Assembly (NCBI GenBank): GCA_902541175.1 | Contig: CACBPP010000006.1 | Coordinates: 1 to 55,792 of the forward strand | Reading direction: 5' to 3' | DNA: 55,792 nt | Origin: an uncultured SAR86 cluster bacterium | Lineage (GTDB): Bacteria > Pseudomonadota > Gammaproteobacteria > Magnimaribacterales > D2472 | In this document: positions 1 through 10,848 of the stretch, piece after piece | Layout of the letters: each line of letters starts with the position of its first letter | Numbering within the stretch: the stretch's first letter is position 1 | Position numbers and translations under genes: made by a program | Notes under the pieces: model-generated | Told to the model about the DNA's origin: nothing | Seen by the model: the letters and a program-made list of their open reading frames with translations, nothing else | The model's database searches: none

Positions 1-1
1 A

Positions 2-316
<315 letters not shown>

Positions 317-318
317 TG

Positions 319-347
319 TTGACCATTAACCATATGCTCTATAAAAT
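319..347 (+). promoter_or_regulatory. Candidate sigma-70 promoter of the str operon
   Basis: The gap between rpoC and rpsL holds TTGACC (319-324), a 17-base spacer and TAAAAT (342-347). Five of six bases match the consensus in each box and the spacing is ideal. Transcription would start near 354, giving a leader of under 20 bases before rpsL. The start site itself is inferred. Confidence 0.6.
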
Positions 348-370
348 CGCCGCCTATACAAGAAATTAAT

Positions 371-1215
<845 letters not shown>

Positions 1216-1227
1216 TTAAAAGTAATT

Positions 1228-3330
1228 ATGGCCAGAGATACTGTTTTAAACAAATATAGAAACGTTGGTATATGCGCTCACGTTGACGCTGGTAAGACTA
1301 CTACCACTGAAAGAGTTTTATTTTATACAGGTCTTTCTCATAAAATAGGAGAAGTTCACGATGGTGCTGCTGTAATGGATTGGATGGAACAGGAGCAGGA
1401 AAGGGGAATAACAATTACATCTGCGGCTACTACTTGTTTTTGGAGTGGAATGGAGCAGCAATATCCCCAACATAGAATAAATATTATTGATACACCAGGT
1501 CACGTAGATTTTACTATTGAGGTAGAAAGATCTTTAAGAGTATTGGATGGAGCTGTAGTCGTTTTTTGTGGAACTTCTGGAGTTGAACCTCAATCGGAAA
1601 CGGTTTGGAGACAGGCCAATAGATATGAGGTGCCTAGGATTGTTTTTGTTAACAAAATGGATAGAGCAGGCGCTAACTTTGAAAGGGTAGTTGATCAAAT
1701 TAAAGACAGATTACAAGCAAATGTAATACCAATTCAATATAACATCGGAGCTGAAGATGATTTTAAGGGCGTTGTTGATCTGATAAATATGAGAGCTATT
1801 TATTGGAATGAAGATGATCAAGGTCTTACATTTGATTCAAAAGAGATACCAGATGATTTAATGGATAAATGCTCAAAATTAAGAGAAGAAATGTTAGAAG
1901 CTGCAGCTGAGGCAAGTGAAGATCTTATGGATGCATATTTAGAGTCAGGAGAATTAACATCAGATCAAATTAAAGAAGGATTAAGAATTAGATCTCTTGC
2001 AAACGAAGTAATATTAGCGCTATGTGGTTCTGCATTTAAAAATAAAGGTGTTCAAGCTGTTTTGGATGCGGTTATTGACTTTCTACCAGCTCCTGATGAG
2101 GTTAAAGCTATAGAGGGGGTTATACCAAACAATTCAGATGAAGATGATGAAATTGATTCAAGATCATCATCTGACGATGAGCCTTTTTCTGCACTAGCAT
2201 TTAAGATCGCCACTGATCCATTTGTAGGAACCCTTACCTTCATTCGAGTTTATTCTGGGGTTTTAAATGTTGGTGACGGCGTATTAAATACAACTAAGTC
2301 GAAGAAAGAGCGTGTGGGAAGAATGGTCCAGATGCACTCAAATAACAGAGAAGAAATTAAAGAGGTAAGGGCTGGAGATATTGCTGCTTGTATAGGACTA
2401 AAAGATATTACAACTGGAGATACTTTATCTGATGCAAACAAACCGATTATCCTTGAAAAAATGGATTTCCCAGAACCGGTTATCTCTGTTGCTGTAGAAC
2501 CAAAGTCAAAGCAAGATCAAGAAAAAATGTCCTTGGCTCTAGGTAAGCTTGCACAAGAGGATCCTTCATTCAGAGTTGCAAGTGATGAAGAGTCTGGGCA
2601 AACAATTATTTCAGGCATGGGTGAGCTTCATTTGGATGTACTTGTCGATAGAATGAAAAGAGAATTTTCAGTTGAAGCTAATATAGGGAAACCTCAGGTA
2701 GCTTATAGAGAAACTATAAAAGAAACAGTAGAAATTGAAGGTAAATTTGTTAGACAAAGTGGTGGTAAAGGTCAATATGGTCACGTTTGGCTGAAGTTAG
2801 AGCCTTTAGGCTTAGATGACGAATATGAATTCGTTGATAAGATCGTAGGCGGAGTTATTCCTAAGGAATATATACCCGCTGTTAATAAAGGAATTCAGGA
2901 GCAAATGCAAAATGGAGTAATCGCTGGATATCCTCTATTAGCATTGAGAGCAACTTTATATGATGGCTCCTTCCACGATGTTGACTCAAACGAAATGGCA
3001 TTCAAGATTGCAGGCTCAATGGCGTTAAAAGATGGAGCCTCAAAAGCCAAACCAGCTTTGCTTGAACCAATAATGAAAGTTGTTGTTGTGACACCAGAGG
3101 AACATATGGGTGATGTTGTTGGTGATTTAAACAGAAGAAGGGGAATCATTCTTGGTATGGATGACATCACTTCGGGTAAAGAAGTTTCTTCTGAAGTGCC
3201 TCTAGCTGAAATGTTTGGATATGCTACTGATTTAAGATCACAGACCCAAGGTAGAGCAACTTTTACTATGGAATTTACAAAATATGGCGAAGTTCCAAAT
3301 AATATTGCTGAACAGCTAAAAACATCCTAA
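1228..3330 (+). CDS. fusA: Translation elongation factor G
   Basis: EF-G is the GTPase that moves tRNAs and mRNA through the ribosome after peptide transfer and works with RRF in ribosome recycling. At 700 residues it is full length (704 in E. coli). The G1 motif [11 protein letters not shown] is at residues 17-27, followed by the RGITI switch and the G3 motif DTPGH, then NKMD (G4). Domains II-V follow, with the conserved [12 protein letters not shown] segment in domain IV. An acidic serine-rich linker lies near residues 300-320, where E. coli also has a variable stretch. In most relatives tuf follows fusA, but here the next gene is rpsJ. Confidence 0.98.
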   Translation: MARDTVLNKYRNVGICAHVDAGKTTTTERVLFYTGLSHKIGEVHDGAAVMDWMEQEQERGITITSAATTCFWSGMEQQYPQHRINIIDTPGHVDFTIEVERSLRVLDGAVVVFCGTSGVEPQSETVWRQANRYEVPRIVFVNKMDRAGANFERVVDQIKDRLQANVIPIQYNIGAEDDFKGVVDLINMRAIYWNEDDQGLTFDSKEIPDDLMDKCSKLREEMLEAAAEASEDLMDAYLESGELTSDQIKEGLRIRSLANEVILALCGSAFKNKGVQAVLDAVIDFLPAPDEVKAIEGVIPNNSDEDDEIDSRSSSDDEPFSALAFKIATDPFVGTLTFIRVYSGVLNVGDGVLNTTKSKKERVGRMVQMHSNNREEIKEVRAGDIAACIGLKDITTGDTLSDANKPIILEKMDFPEPVISVAVEPKSKQDQEKMSLALGKLAQEDPSFRVASDEESGQTIISGMGELHLDVLVDRMKREFSVEANIGKPQVAYRETIKETVEIEGKFVRQSGGKGQYGHVWLKLEPLGLDDEYEFVDKIVGGVIPKEYIPAVNKGIQEQMQNGVIAGYPLLALRATLYDGSFHDVDSNEMAFKIAGSMALKDGASKAKPALLEPIMKVVVVTPEEHMGDVVGDLNRRRGIILGMDDITSGKEVSSEVPLAEMFGYATDLRSQTQGRATFTMEFTKYGEVPNNIAEQLKTS

Positions 3331-3360
3331 AAACAATATAAATAAAACTGTTCAATAAAG

Positions 3361-3390
3361 TTGACAGTACTGCTCCTAGGGGCTTAGAAT
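3361..3390 (+). promoter_or_regulatory. Candidate sigma-70 promoter of the S10 operon
   Basis: The fusA-rpsJ gap (3331-3454) contains a perfect TTGACA (3361-3366), an 18-base spacer and TAGAAT (3385-3390). The start would be near 3397, giving a leader of about 58 bases ahead of rpsJ. This is one of the best promoter matches in the window. It suggests that the S10 operon has its own promoter and does not rely only on read-through from fusA. Confidence 0.7.
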
Positions 3391-3454
3391 ACGCCACATT
3401 TTGCGATTTGTAGGATGTAATAGTTTTTTTAAAAAAGGTATAAAAATAGGGTAA

Positions 3455-3769
3455 ATGGAGAATCAATCAATAAGAATTAGGCTGAAGGCTTTTGATTACA
3501 GATTAATTGATGCATCTGCAAAACTAATTGTTGAAACTGTAAAAAAAACAGGAGCAGTAATTAACGGACCTATCCCACTACCAGTTAAAAAAGAAAGAAC
3601 AACAGTACTGATCTCACCGCATAAAGATAAAGATGCCAGAGATCAGTATGAAATTGTTACATATAAAAGATTGATGGACATTGTCAAACCAACTGATAAA
3701 ACAGTTGATGCTTTAATGAAACTTGATCTATCTTCCGGGGTAGATGTTCAAATAAGCTTAGGACAATAA
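3455..3769 (+). CDS. rpsJ: 30S ribosomal protein S10 (NusE)
   Basis: S10 is a 30S head protein and, as NusE, also joins transcription antitermination complexes with NusB and NusG. The 104-residue product is full length and includes [14 protein letters not shown] at the start, [10 protein letters not shown], then [17 protein letters not shown] and the terminal DVQISLG. It heads the S10 operon and follows the strong promoter at 3361-3390. The gap to rplC (55 bases) is unusually long for this operon. Confidence 0.98.
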   Translation: MENQSIRIRLKAFDYRLIDASAKLIVETVKKTGAVINGPIPLPVKKERTTVLISPHKDKDARDQYEIVTYKRLMDIVKPTDKTVDALMKLDLSSGVDVQISLGQ

Positions 3770-3824
3770 ATTTTAACGCGAATGCGGCCATAGAGGGTTT
3801 GTAGCCCCGTAAAAGGAGAAGAAA
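3770..3824 (+). promoter_or_regulatory. rpsJ-rplC spacer with the ribosome binding site that fixes the TTG start of rplC
   Basis: Most neighbours in this operon overlap or are a few bases apart, but this spacer is 55 bases. It ends in a strong Shine-Dalgarno AAGGAG (3813-3818) placed 6 bases before a TTG codon at 3825. No ATG is available at the correct point, so the ribosome binding site decides the start. A short GGGT/GCCC hairpin could form just upstream of the site. A regulatory role is only a possibility. Confidence 0.5.
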
Positions 3825-4454
3825 TTGAGCATAGGCTTGATAGGAAAAAAATCTGGTATGTCACGTCTTTTTCTTGAAGACGGTGAATCAGTTCCTGTAA
3901 CTGCAGTTTCTGTGTGTGGCAATTTTGTTGCCGGCAAAAAAACTACCGACAAAAATGGTTATAACGCACTTCTAGTATCTAAAACAACAAAATCTAATAA
4001 TTTACAAAAATCACAATCTGAATTTTTTAAGAAAATTAATATTAATCCAGGCAGCCTTGCAGAGTTTAAGTCTGATGATATTGAAAATTATGAAATAGGA
4101 GCTCATCTCACAGCTGATATGTTTGAGGTTGGTCAGTATGTTGATGTTACTGGAACATCTAAAGGTAAAGGTTATGCCGGCGTCATTAAACGACATAATT
4201 TTTCTATGCAAGATGCTACTCATGGAAACTCACTAGCTCACAGAGCTCATGGTTCTATTGGGCAATGCCAAACTCCCGGGAGAGTTTGGAAGGGAAAGAA
4301 AATGTCAGGTCATATGGGTAATGTGCAAAAAACTGTGCAAAGTTTAAAGATAGTTGATATGGACGTTGCAAATAACGTTATTTATATCAAGGGAGCTGTT
4401 CCTGGGTTCAATGGCTCAGAACTAAAAATTAAACCATCTAATAAGAAATCATGA
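3825..4454 (+). CDS. rplC: 50S ribosomal protein L3
   Basis: L3 binds near the peptidyl transferase centre and is an early assembly protein of the 50S subunit. The product, 209 residues as in E. coli, begins MSIGLIGKKSGMSR when read from a TTG codon with an AAGGAG six bases upstream. It has the conserved central loop with HGSIGQCQTPGRVWKGKKM, including the Gln that is methylated by PrmB in E. coli. The last four bases overlap the start of rplD (ATGA), so the two genes are probably translationally coupled. Confidence 0.97.
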   Translation: MSIGLIGKKSGMSRLFLEDGESVPVTAVSVCGNFVAGKKTTDKNGYNALLVSKTTKSNNLQKSQSEFFKKININPGSLAEFKSDDIENYEIGAHLTADMFEVGQYVDVTGTSKGKGYAGVIKRHNFSMQDATHGNSLAHRAHGSIGQCQTPGRVWKGKKMSGHMGNVQKTVQSLKIVDMDVANNVIYIKGAVPGFNGSELKIKPSNKKS

Positions 4455-5065
4455 AAATAGAACTTCTATCAAATACAAAAAATAAAGATATTTCTATATC
4501 TAATGATGTCTTTAGTAAGGAGTTTAATGAATCCTTAATACATCAAGCCGTTGTGAGTTTCATGGCATCATCGCGACAAGGCAGTGCTAAACAAAAAAAT
4601 AGGTCTGAAGTTAGAGGTGGGGGTAAAAAACCTTACAGGCAAAAGGGTACTGGCAGAGCAAGAGCGGGTACCATTAGAAGTCCATTGTGGAGAGGTGGAG
4701 GTGTAACATTTGCCTCAAGACCTAGAGATTTCAGTAAAAAAATTAATAAAAAAATGTATCGCGCTGCTATCAAATCAATTTTTTCTGAATTAGTAAGACA
4801 AAATAGACTGGTCGCCATTGAAAAACCAACTTTAAATAAACCTAAAACCAAGGAAGTTGCTAATTTTTTAAATGAATTCTCTCTTAGTAAAGTTTTAATT
4901 ATTACAGATGAACTTGATGTGAATTTATATCTTTCAGCTAGAAACATACCTAATGTCGATGTAATAACTGTGAGAGAAATTAATCCAATTAATCTTTTAA
5001 AACCTCAAAAAGTTGCTGTAACTGGAGAAGCTTTAAAACAAATAGAGGAGTGGATTAATGGGTAA
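4451..5065 (+). CDS. rplD: 50S ribosomal protein L4
   Basis: L4 lines the peptide exit tunnel and in E. coli represses its own S10 operon by acting on the leader. The 204-residue product carries the tunnel-loop segment with VRGGGKKPYRQKGTGRARAG, then SPLWRGGG and FASRPRDFS. The gene overlaps rplC by 4 bases and rplW by 8. The rpsJ leader here is much shorter than in E. coli, so L4-dependent attenuation cannot be assumed. Confidence 0.97.
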   Translation: MKIELLSNTKNKDISISNDVFSKEFNESLIHQAVVSFMASSRQGSAKQKNRSEVRGGGKKPYRQKGTGRARAGTIRSPLWRGGGVTFASRPRDFSKKINKKMYRAAIKSIFSELVRQNRLVAIEKPTLNKPKTKEVANFLNEFSLSKVLIITDELDVNLYLSARNIPNVDVITVREINPINLLKPQKVAVTGEALKQIEEWING

Positions 5066-5354
5066 AGAAAAACTATATACATTAATTAAATCACCAATTA
5101 TTACTGAGCAAACAGCACAGCTTGGAGAAAAAATGAAGCAAGTTGTTTTTAAAGTTGATCTTTCAGCAAATAAAAGAGAGATAAAACAAGCAGTTGAAGA
5201 ATTATTCAAAGTAGAAGTCTTAAATGTTACTACTTCTATTATGAAAGGAAAAACAAAAAGAAATAGATTTGGTGCTTATAAAAGATCAGATTACAAAAAA
5301 GCTTTTGTTTCTATAAGCGAAGATTCTGACATTCAATTTGAGGGTATTAACTAA
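5058..5354 (+). CDS. rplW: 50S ribosomal protein L23
   Basis: L23 lies at the tunnel exit and is a docking site for trigger factor and the signal recognition particle. The 98-residue product has the family pattern: a start with [14 protein letters not shown], then [21 protein letters not shown], and a C-terminal beta strand after the [10 protein letters not shown] loop. It overlaps rplD by 8 bases and shares one base with rplB. Confidence 0.97.
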   Translation: MGKEKLYTLIKSPIITEQTAQLGEKMKQVVFKVDLSANKREIKQAVEELFKVEVLNVTTSIMKGKTKRNRFGAYKRSDYKKAFVSISEDSDIQFEGIN

Positions 5355-6178
5355 TGGCAATTGTTAAGTCAAAACCAACTAGTCCAGGTAGAAGGGGTCT
5401 TATCTCAGTTAAGTCTGATTTGTATAAAGGCAAACCTCACAAATCTCTTATTGAACCAAAATCTAAAAATGGTGGAAGAAATAATAATGGAAGAATTACA
5501 GTGCGACATCAAGGCGGAGGCCACAAGCAACACTATAGAGTTATAGATTTTAAACGTAATAAGTTTGATATACCTGCAATTGTTGAGAGGATTGAATATG
5601 ACCCAAACAGATCAGCTCATATTGCACTATTGAAATACCTTGATGGCGAAAGAAGATATATTATAGCTCCATCAAAATTGAAAATTGGCGATGAAATAAT
5701 ATCCTCAGATAATTGTGAGATCAAAGTTGGTAATTCAATGAAGTTAAAGGATATTCCATTAGGTACAAATGTCCATTGTGTTGAGTTGAAGCCAATGAAG
5801 GGAGCTCAAATTGCAAGAAGCGCCGGAACATCTGCAAGACTTGTTGCTAAAGAGGGTATATACGCAACTCTAAGATTGCAGTCTGGTGAAACAAGAAAAG
5901 TGTTATGGGAATGTAGAGCCACACTTGGAACAGTTTCCAATCAAGAAAATAATCTTAAGTCTCTTGGAAAAGCTGGTGCTAAAAGATGGAGGGGTGTCAG
6001 ACCAACTGTTAGAGGTGTTGCTATGAATCCAGTGGATCACCCACATGGTGGAGGTGAAGGAAGAACTTCTGGTGGAAGACATCCATCAACACCATGGGGA
6101 GTTCCTACAAAAGGCTATAAGACAAGAAAAAATCAAAGAACTAATGACCTTATTATAAGAAGAAGAGGTAAGAAGTAA
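5354..6178 (+). CDS. rplB: 50S ribosomal protein L2
   Basis: L2 is needed for subunit association and for the peptidyl transferase centre. The 274-residue product (273 in E. coli) includes [17 protein letters not shown] near residues 45-62, [14 protein letters not shown] in the middle, and the near-invariant [13 protein letters not shown] with the key His near residue 230. The ATG shares one base with the rplW stop, and rpsS begins one base after this gene. Confidence 0.98.
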   Translation: MAIVKSKPTSPGRRGLISVKSDLYKGKPHKSLIEPKSKNGGRNNNGRITVRHQGGGHKQHYRVIDFKRNKFDIPAIVERIEYDPNRSAHIALLKYLDGERRYIIAPSKLKIGDEIISSDNCEIKVGNSMKLKDIPLGTNVHCVELKPMKGAQIARSAGTSARLVAKEGIYATLRLQSGETRKVLWECRATLGTVSNQENNLKSLGKAGAKRWRGVRPTVRGVAMNPVDHPHGGGEGRTSGGRHPSTPWGVPTKGYKTRKNQRTNDLIIRRRGKK

Positions 6179-6179
6179 G

Positions 6180-6449
6180 ATGCCAAGATCACTAAAAAAA
6201 GGACCTTTTGTAGATTTATCTCTTTCAAAGAAAGTTGATGATGCTAATGCAAATAACGATAAAAAACCAATTAAAACTTGGTCAAGACGGTCAATGATAA
6301 TTCCTTCTATGGTTGGATTAACAATATCTGTTCATAACGGTAGACAACATGTACCCGTATTTATTAACGAAGATATGGTTGGACATAAGTTAGGCGAGTT
6401 TGCAATGACAAGAACTTTTAAAATGCATTCTGGAGATAGGAAGGCTTAA
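6180..6449 (+). CDS. rpsS: 30S ribosomal protein S19
   Basis: S19 sits in the 30S head next to S13 and contacts the A-site tRNA. The 89-residue product starts [15 protein letters not shown] and has the typical [19 protein letters not shown], the [10 protein letters not shown] strand and a [13 protein letters not shown] ending. It is close to the E. coli length of 92. rplV begins 2 bases downstream. Confidence 0.98.
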   Translation: MPRSLKKGPFVDLSLSKKVDDANANNDKKPIKTWSRRSMIIPSMVGLTISVHNGRQHVPVFINEDMVGHKLGEFAMTRTFKMHSGDRKA

Positions 6450-6451
6450 TC

Positions 6452-6790
6452 ATGGAAACTAGAGCTTATTTAAAAGGAACAAGACTATCCCCACAAAAGG
6501 CAGCGCTTGTTGCGGATCAAATTAGAGGAAAGAGTGTAGATGAGGCTATGGATTTTCTAGTTTTTAATAAACAAAAAGGCTCTGCAGTAATGAAGAAATT
6601 ATTAGAGTCAGCAATTGCCAATGCTGAAAATAATAATAATTCAGATATTGATAAGTTGTCGGTCAAATCTGTAATTGTTAATCAAGGAATGAGATTAAAA
6701 AGAATGAAAGCAAGGGCAAGAGGAAGAGCAGACAGAATTATAAAACCAACATGTCATATAGAAATCATATTGGTGGAGGAAACTAACTAA
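6452..6790 (+). CDS. rplV: 50S ribosomal protein L22
   Basis: L22 reaches into the exit tunnel, where its beta hairpin helps form the constriction with L4. The 112-residue product has [17 protein letters not shown] near the start and the hairpin segment with [12 protein letters not shown] near residue 90. No deletion typical of macrolide-resistant hairpins is evident. The gene shares one base with rpsC. Confidence 0.97.
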   Translation: METRAYLKGTRLSPQKAALVADQIRGKSVDEAMDFLVFNKQKGSAVMKKLLESAIANAENNNNSDIDKLSVKSVIVNQGMRLKRMKARARGRADRIIKPTCHIEIILVEETN

Positions 6791-7449
6791 TGGGACAAAA
6801 AGTAAACCCTAATGGATTTAGATTAGGTATTTCTAAGAAACAAAATGCTAATTGGTATGCCAAAGGTAAAGATTTTTCTAGTAATTTAATACAAGATCTT
6901 AAAGTAAGAGACCATTTAAATACAAAGTTAAAAAATTCTTCAATTAGTAAAATTGAATTAGAAAGAACTGCAGATACTTTCATTGTAAATATACACACTG
7001 CAAGACCAGGAATAATTATAGGTAAACGTGGTGAAGAAATAGAAAATCTAAAAAAAGCTGTTGAAAAAATAGTTAAAGGCCCGTCACAAATAAATATTAA
7101 AGAAGTAAAAAAACCAGACTTAGATGCACAAATTTTAGCAGAAGGTGTGGCACAGCAACTTGAAAAAAGAGTTATGTTCAGAAGAGCAATGAAAAGAACT
7201 GTTCAAAGTGCATTACGGCAAAGTGCAAAAGGTGTTCGGATTGAGGTATCTGGAAGACTCAATGGTGCTGAAATTGCTAGAACAGAGTGGTATAGAGAAG
7301 GAAGAGTTCCTCTCCATACTCTTAGGGCTGACATAGATTACGGAACAGCTGAAGCTCTAACAACTTATGGAATTATTGGTGTAAAAGTTTGGGTTTACAG
7401 AGGAGAAATTACTGAAGATCCATACAAGAATGACCAGGGAGCTAGTTAA
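6790..7449 (+). CDS. rpsC: 30S ribosomal protein S3
   Basis: S3 forms part of the mRNA entry channel and its helicase activity with S4 and S5. It begins [14 protein letters not shown] and has the KH-domain GxxG loop inside [12 protein letters not shown] near residue 80, then a C-terminal domain with [33 protein letters not shown]. At 219 residues it is 14 shorter than in E. coli because the C-terminal tail is trimmed. Confidence 0.98.
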   Translation: MGQKVNPNGFRLGISKKQNANWYAKGKDFSSNLIQDLKVRDHLNTKLKNSSISKIELERTADTFIVNIHTARPGIIIGKRGEEIENLKKAVEKIVKGPSQINIKEVKKPDLDAQILAEGVAQQLEKRVMFRRAMKRTVQSALRQSAKGVRIEVSGRLNGAEIARTEWYREGRVPLHTLRADIDYGTAEALTTYGIIGVKVWVYRGEITEDPYKNDQGAS

Positions 7450-7454
7450 GTAAA

Positions 7455-7865
7455 ATGCTACAACCAAAACAAACAAAATTTCGAAAGATGCATAAAGGTC
7501 GCAACCGTGGTCTTGCACAAAATGGAAATACTATTGCATTTGGTAGATTTGGATTGGTTGCTTCTGGCAGAGGGAGAATTACTGCTAGACAAATCGAAGC
7601 TGCTAGAAGAGCAATGACTAGATACATTAAAAGAGGCGGAAATATATGGATAAGAATTTTTCCAGATAAGCCAATTACAAAAAAACCTTTAGAAGTAAGA
7701 ATGGGAAAAGGTAAGGGTAACGTTGAATATTGGGTAGCGCTTGTTCAGCCTGGAAAAATAATGTTTGAAATGGCAGGAGTTGAAGAAGAACTTGCCAGAG
7801 AAGCATTTAGACTTGCATCAGCAAAATTACCAATTAAGACTCATTTTATAAAGAAGGATCTATAA
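7455..7865 (+). CDS. rplP: 50S ribosomal protein L16
   Basis: L16 organises the A-site tRNA pocket of the 50S subunit. The 136-residue product matches E. coli in length and shows [19 protein letters not shown], the [12 protein letters not shown] helix and [23 protein letters not shown]. The Arg in the MGKGKG context that is hydroxylated by RoxA in E. coli would be near residue 81. rpmC starts directly after its stop. Confidence 0.98.
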   Translation: MLQPKQTKFRKMHKGRNRGLAQNGNTIAFGRFGLVASGRGRITARQIEAARRAMTRYIKRGGNIWIRIFPDKPITKKPLEVRMGKGKGNVEYWVALVQPGKIMFEMAGVEEELAREAFRLASAKLPIKTHFIKKDL

Positions 7866-8072
7866 ATGAATAAAGAATTAGCAGATTTAAGAAAAAAAAG
7901 TGTTGAACAGCTGAGTGCTGAGCTTATGTCTGCAAGAGAAACACAATTTGGTTTAAGGATAAAACATAAAACGGGCCAACTTAATGAAGTCAGTGATTTA
8001 GTAAAAGTAAGAAAAAAAATTGCTGTTATTAAGACACTTATTAATGAAATGAAATTAAAGGATGAAAAATAA
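7866..8072 (+). CDS. rpmC: 50S ribosomal protein L29
   Basis: L29 is a small two-helix protein next to L23 at the tunnel exit. The 68-residue product has the expected ELxxKS start ([17 protein letters not shown]), then [16 protein letters not shown] and [14 protein letters not shown]. It lies between rplP and rpsQ, and its stop shares one base with the rpsQ start. Confidence 0.95.
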   Translation: MNKELADLRKKSVEQLSAELMSARETQFGLRIKHKTGQLNEVSDLVKVRKKIAVIKTLINEMKLKDEK

Positions 8073-8338
8073 TGAAATCAACTAATCCAAGAATTTTAAC
8101 TGGAGTAGTTACCAGCAATAAAGCTGATAAGACTATTACAGTCAAAATTGAAAGAAAAGTAAAACATCCTTTATATGGAAAAGTCGTTAAGAGAGCCAGC
8201 AAGGTTCATGCTCATGATGAAAACAATTCAGCTTCAATAGGAGACATTGTTTCAGTAAAAGAATGCAGACCTATTTCAAAAACAAAAACTTGGGTATTAG
8301 TATCTGATGAAATGCCCCAAACCGTGGAGGATAAATAA
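8072..8338 (+). CDS. rpsQ: 30S ribosomal protein S17
   Basis: S17 is a primary 16S rRNA-binding protein with an OB fold. The product has 88 residues and contains [20 protein letters not shown], then [19 protein letters not shown] and a terminal [14 protein letters not shown]. The start and stop each share one base with the neighbouring genes, so translation is probably coupled. Confidence 0.97.
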   Translation: MKSTNPRILTGVVTSNKADKTITVKIERKVKHPLYGKVVKRASKVHAHDENNSASIGDIVSVKECRPISKTKTWVLVSDEMPQTVEDK

Positions 8339-8706
8339 TGATTCAAATGCAATCACTATTAAAAATCGCGGATAATAGCGGTGCACGAAGTGTTATGTGT
8401 ATAAAGGTATTAGGCGGATCAAAAAGAAGATATGCAAATATTGGCGATGTTATAAAAGTTGCAGTTCGTGAGGCAATCCCTACTGGAAAGGTTAAGAAGG
8501 GGCAAGTCGTTGATGCACTTATTGTTAGATCAAAAAAGGGTGTGAGAAGGCGTGATGGCTCTCTTATAAAGTTTGATGAAAATGCAGCAGTTCTTATTAA
8601 TGCTCAGAAAGCCCCAATTGGGACAAGAGTATTTGGACCTGTAACAAGAGAATTAAGAGATGGTAAGCATATGAAAATATTATCGCTTGCACCTGAGGTT
8701 TTGTAA
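8338..8706 (+). CDS. rplN: 50S ribosomal protein L14
   Basis: L14 lies at the subunit interface, forms bridges to 16S rRNA and is the docking site of the silencing factor RsfS. The 122-residue product has the family signature [17 protein letters not shown] near the start, [21 protein letters not shown] in the middle, and the ending FGPVTRELR...[10 protein letters not shown]. It is full length. Confidence 0.98.
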   Translation: MIQMQSLLKIADNSGARSVMCIKVLGGSKRRYANIGDVIKVAVREAIPTGKVKKGQVVDALIVRSKKGVRRRDGSLIKFDENAAVLINAQKAPIGTRVFGPVTRELRDGKHMKILSLAPEVL

Positions 8707-8707
8707 G

Positions 8708-9043
8708 ATGAGCAAGAATTTAATACCAACAAAATTAAGATCAGGAGATGAAGTAATTGTAATTGCTGGTAAAGATATTGGTAAGAAAGGAACTCTTAGA
8801 GAAATTGTTAGAAGCAAGAATAAAGCAATAGTGACTGGTATCAATATGGTTAAGAAACATACTAAACCAAATCCAGAAATGGGCGTCACTGGTGGCGTAG
8901 TTGAACAAGAGGCTGCAATATCTCTATCAAATTTAGCAATATGGAATCCAAAGAGTAAATCAAAAGATAAAATTTCTTACTCTACTAATAAAGATGGCAA
9001 AAAAATAAGACTTTATAAGTCAGATGGAGTTGAAATCAAATAA
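8708..9043 (+). CDS. rplX: 50S ribosomal protein L24
   Basis: L24 is an assembly-initiating protein of the 50S subunit. A longer frame is open upstream, but it overlaps rplN; the ATG at 8708 has a GAGG nine bases before it and gives the family start [23 protein letters not shown]-like in 111 residues. The KOW motif is near residues 11-30 and the [12 protein letters not shown] loop follows. The last base is shared with rplE. Confidence 0.95.
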   Translation: MSKNLIPTKLRSGDEVIVIAGKDIGKKGTLREIVRSKNKAIVTGINMVKKHTKPNPEMGVTGGVVEQEAAISLSNLAIWNPKSKSKDKISYSTNKDGKKIRLYKSDGVEIK

Positions 9044-9582
9044 TGGCTAATTTAAAAGAAAAATATAACAATGAGCTAAGACCAGCTTTAAAAGAAGAGC
9101 TTGGAATAGATAATATTATGGCAGTTCCTAAACTCACGAAAGTTGTTATCAATATGGGAGTTGGAGAAGCTGCAAATGATAAAAAACATCTTGAATCTGC
9201 TTTAGAAAACCTCACTGTTATTGCTGGACAAAAACCGGTTGTAACCAAAGCTAGACAGTCTGTTGCAAGTTTTAAGATTAGAGAAGGCTGGCCACTTGGA
9301 TGCAAAGTTACTTTAAGAGGCAATAAAATGTATGACTTCATTGAAAGGCTTATCAATATTGCGATTCCAAGAGAAAGAGACTTTAGAGGACTTAATCCAA
9401 AGTCCTTTGATCAACAAGGGAATTATAGTTTTGGCATAAAAGAGCAGATTATTTTTCCTGAAATTAATTATGACAATATAGACAACATTAGAGGTATGGA
9501 TGTTTGTATTAATACTTCGGCTAAATCAACTGAGCATGCTAAGGCATTACTTAAAGCTCTTGATTTTCCTTTTAAACAATAG
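9043..9582 (+). CDS. rplE: 50S ribosomal protein L5
   Basis: L5 binds 5S rRNA and forms the central protuberance with L18 and L25. The 179-residue product has exactly the E. coli length and includes [16 protein letters not shown], then [21 protein letters not shown] and [18 protein letters not shown]. rpsN begins 9 bases downstream. Confidence 0.98.
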   Translation: MANLKEKYNNELRPALKEELGIDNIMAVPKLTKVVINMGVGEAANDKKHLESALENLTVIAGQKPVVTKARQSVASFKIREGWPLGCKVTLRGNKMYDFIERLINIAIPRERDFRGLNPKSFDQQGNYSFGIKEQIIFPEINYDNIDNIRGMDVCINTSAKSTEHAKALLKALDFPFKQ

Positions 9583-9591
9583 GAACAAAAT

Positions 9592-9897
9592 ATGGCAAAA
9601 AAATCAATGATAGCAAGAGAAGTCAAAAGAATTAAAACAGTTGAAAGATTTGCTGAAAAGAGAGCTGAGCTAAAGAAAATGATGAATGATCAATCTTTAA
9701 CTAGTGAGGAAAGATATGAAGCTAGGATTAAATTTCAAAAGCTTCCTAGGAATGCTAGCCCATCAAGAGTTGTAAGAAGATGTCAAGTTACAGGGAGGCC
9801 ACATGCTGTATACAGAAAGTTTGGCCTAAGTCGAATTAAATTAAGAGAAGCTGCTATGAGAGGTGACATACCTGGATTAGTAAAATCAAGTTGGTAA
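9592..9897 (+). CDS. rpsN: 30S ribosomal protein S14 (zinc-free type)
   Basis: S14 is a late-assembling 30S head protein. The 101-residue form is the long, zinc-independent version typical of gammaproteobacteria: it has [20 protein letters not shown] near residues 62-82 but lacks the CxxC pairs of the short zinc form. The C-terminus [11 protein letters not shown] is the family ending. It lies between rplE and rpsH as in the E. coli spc operon. Confidence 0.98.
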   Translation: MAKKSMIAREVKRIKTVERFAEKRAELKKMMNDQSLTSEERYEARIKFQKLPRNASPSRVVRRCQVTGRPHAVYRKFGLSRIKLREAAMRGDIPGLVKSSW

Positions 9898-9901
9898 TAT
9901 T

Positions 9902-10297
9902 ATGAGTTTTCAAGATCCAATATCAGATTGTTTAACAAGGATTAGAAATGGTCTTATGCGAGGTAAAGATCAGGTGAATATTCCATATTCAAAACTAAAA
10001 TTTGAATTAGTAAATGTTTTGGTTGATGAGGGCTATCTAAAATCTTGTGATAAGTCTGAAGAAAATAACAAACCAATAATAGAGGTTGGACTCAAATACT
10101 TCAATGAATCGCCAGTTATCAAAGAACTCAAAAGGGTGAGTAAGCCAAGTTTAAGAAAATATTCTAGCGCTTCAGACTTAGATTCGGTCAAAGGTGGATT
10201 AGGTTCATTTATAGTATCAACAAATCAAGGCTTAATGACTGACAGAGATGCCAAGGCTAAAAATGTTGGTGGTGAAATTTTGTGTGAGGTTTTTTAA
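9902..10297 (+). CDS. rpsH: 30S ribosomal protein S8
   Basis: S8 binds the central domain of 16S rRNA early in assembly and in E. coli represses the spc operon at the rplX-rplE junction. The 131-residue product starts with QDPISDCLTRIRNG and ends with a GGLGSFIVSTNQGLMTDRDAKAKNVGGEILC segment containing the RNA-binding signature. No S8 operator hairpin was resolved around 9043. One base is shared with rplF. Confidence 0.97.
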   Translation: MSFQDPISDCLTRIRNGLMRGKDQVNIPYSKLKFELVNVLVDEGYLKSCDKSEENNKPIIEVGLKYFNESPVIKELKRVSKPSLRKYSSASDLDSVKGGLGSFIVSTNQGLMTDRDAKAKNVGGEILCEVF

Positions 10298-10848
10298 TGT
10301 CAAGAGTAGCAAAAAGTCCAATTAATATTCCTGATAATGTTGAATTTAGCATGAATGAAAATATTGTTAAGGTGAAAGGAAGCAAAGGAGAACTTGAATT
10401 TTCTTTACCTGAATCCGTATCTATTGAGGTGCAGGAAAATGTTATCAATGTTAAATATGATGAAGCTAAACAACAATCTGTAGCTTTAGCTGGAACAACT
10501 AGATCCCTTGTAAATAATATGATTATTGGTGTCTCAGAAGGATTTGAAAAGAAGTTAGAACTTAAAGGTGTTGGTTACAGAGCAAAGGCCTCAGGTAAAT
10601 TATTAGAATTAACTCTAGGTTTTTCTCATCCTATAAAATATCAACTGCCAGAAGAAGTAGATGTTGAGACTCCGTCTCAAACAGAGGTTGTATTAAAAAG
10701 CCACAATAAACAAATTTTGGGCCAAGCTGCCGCAGAAATAAGAGCATTTAGACCCCCAGAGCCATATAAGGGGAAGGGCGTTAGATATGCTGATGAACAA
10801 GTTAAGAGAAAAGAAGCTAAGAAAGCTGCTGGTGCAGGAGCTGCGTAA
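10297..10848 (+). CDS. rplF: 50S ribosomal protein L6
   Basis: L6 lies near the base of the L7/L12 stalk and the factor-binding site. It starts [12 protein letters not shown] and has two similar domains; the second carries [11 protein letters not shown] and the closing [18 protein letters not shown] signature near residues 150-170. At 183 residues it is slightly longer than in E. coli because of an alanine- and lysine-rich tail. Confidence 0.98.
   Translation: MSRVAKSPINIPDNVEFSMNENIVKVKGSKGELEFSLPESVSIEVQENVINVKYDEAKQQSVALAGTTRSLVNNMIIGVSEGFEKKLELKGVGYRAKASGKLLELTLGFSHPIKYQLPEEVDVETPSQTEVVLKSHNKQILGQAAAEIRAFRPPEPYKGKGVRYADEQVKRKEAKKAAGAGAA

Noticed and set aside
1318-1503. Minus-strand open frames inside fusA (also near 2052, 2250 and 2895)
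   Set aside because: They mirror the codon pattern of fusA, have no ribosome binding sites or known motifs, and fusA is certain.
3331-3454. E. coli-like L4-responsive leader of the S10 operon
   Set aside because: With the promoter at 3361-3390 the leader is about 58 bases, too short for the known structure, and no long hairpin is evident.
5361-5546. Plus-strand frame of 61 residues inside rplB
   Set aside because: It is an out-of-frame shadow of L2 without its own features.
8687-8707. Upstream extension of rplX
   Set aside because: It overlaps rplN and adds residues absent from L24; the ATG at 8708 has a better site.
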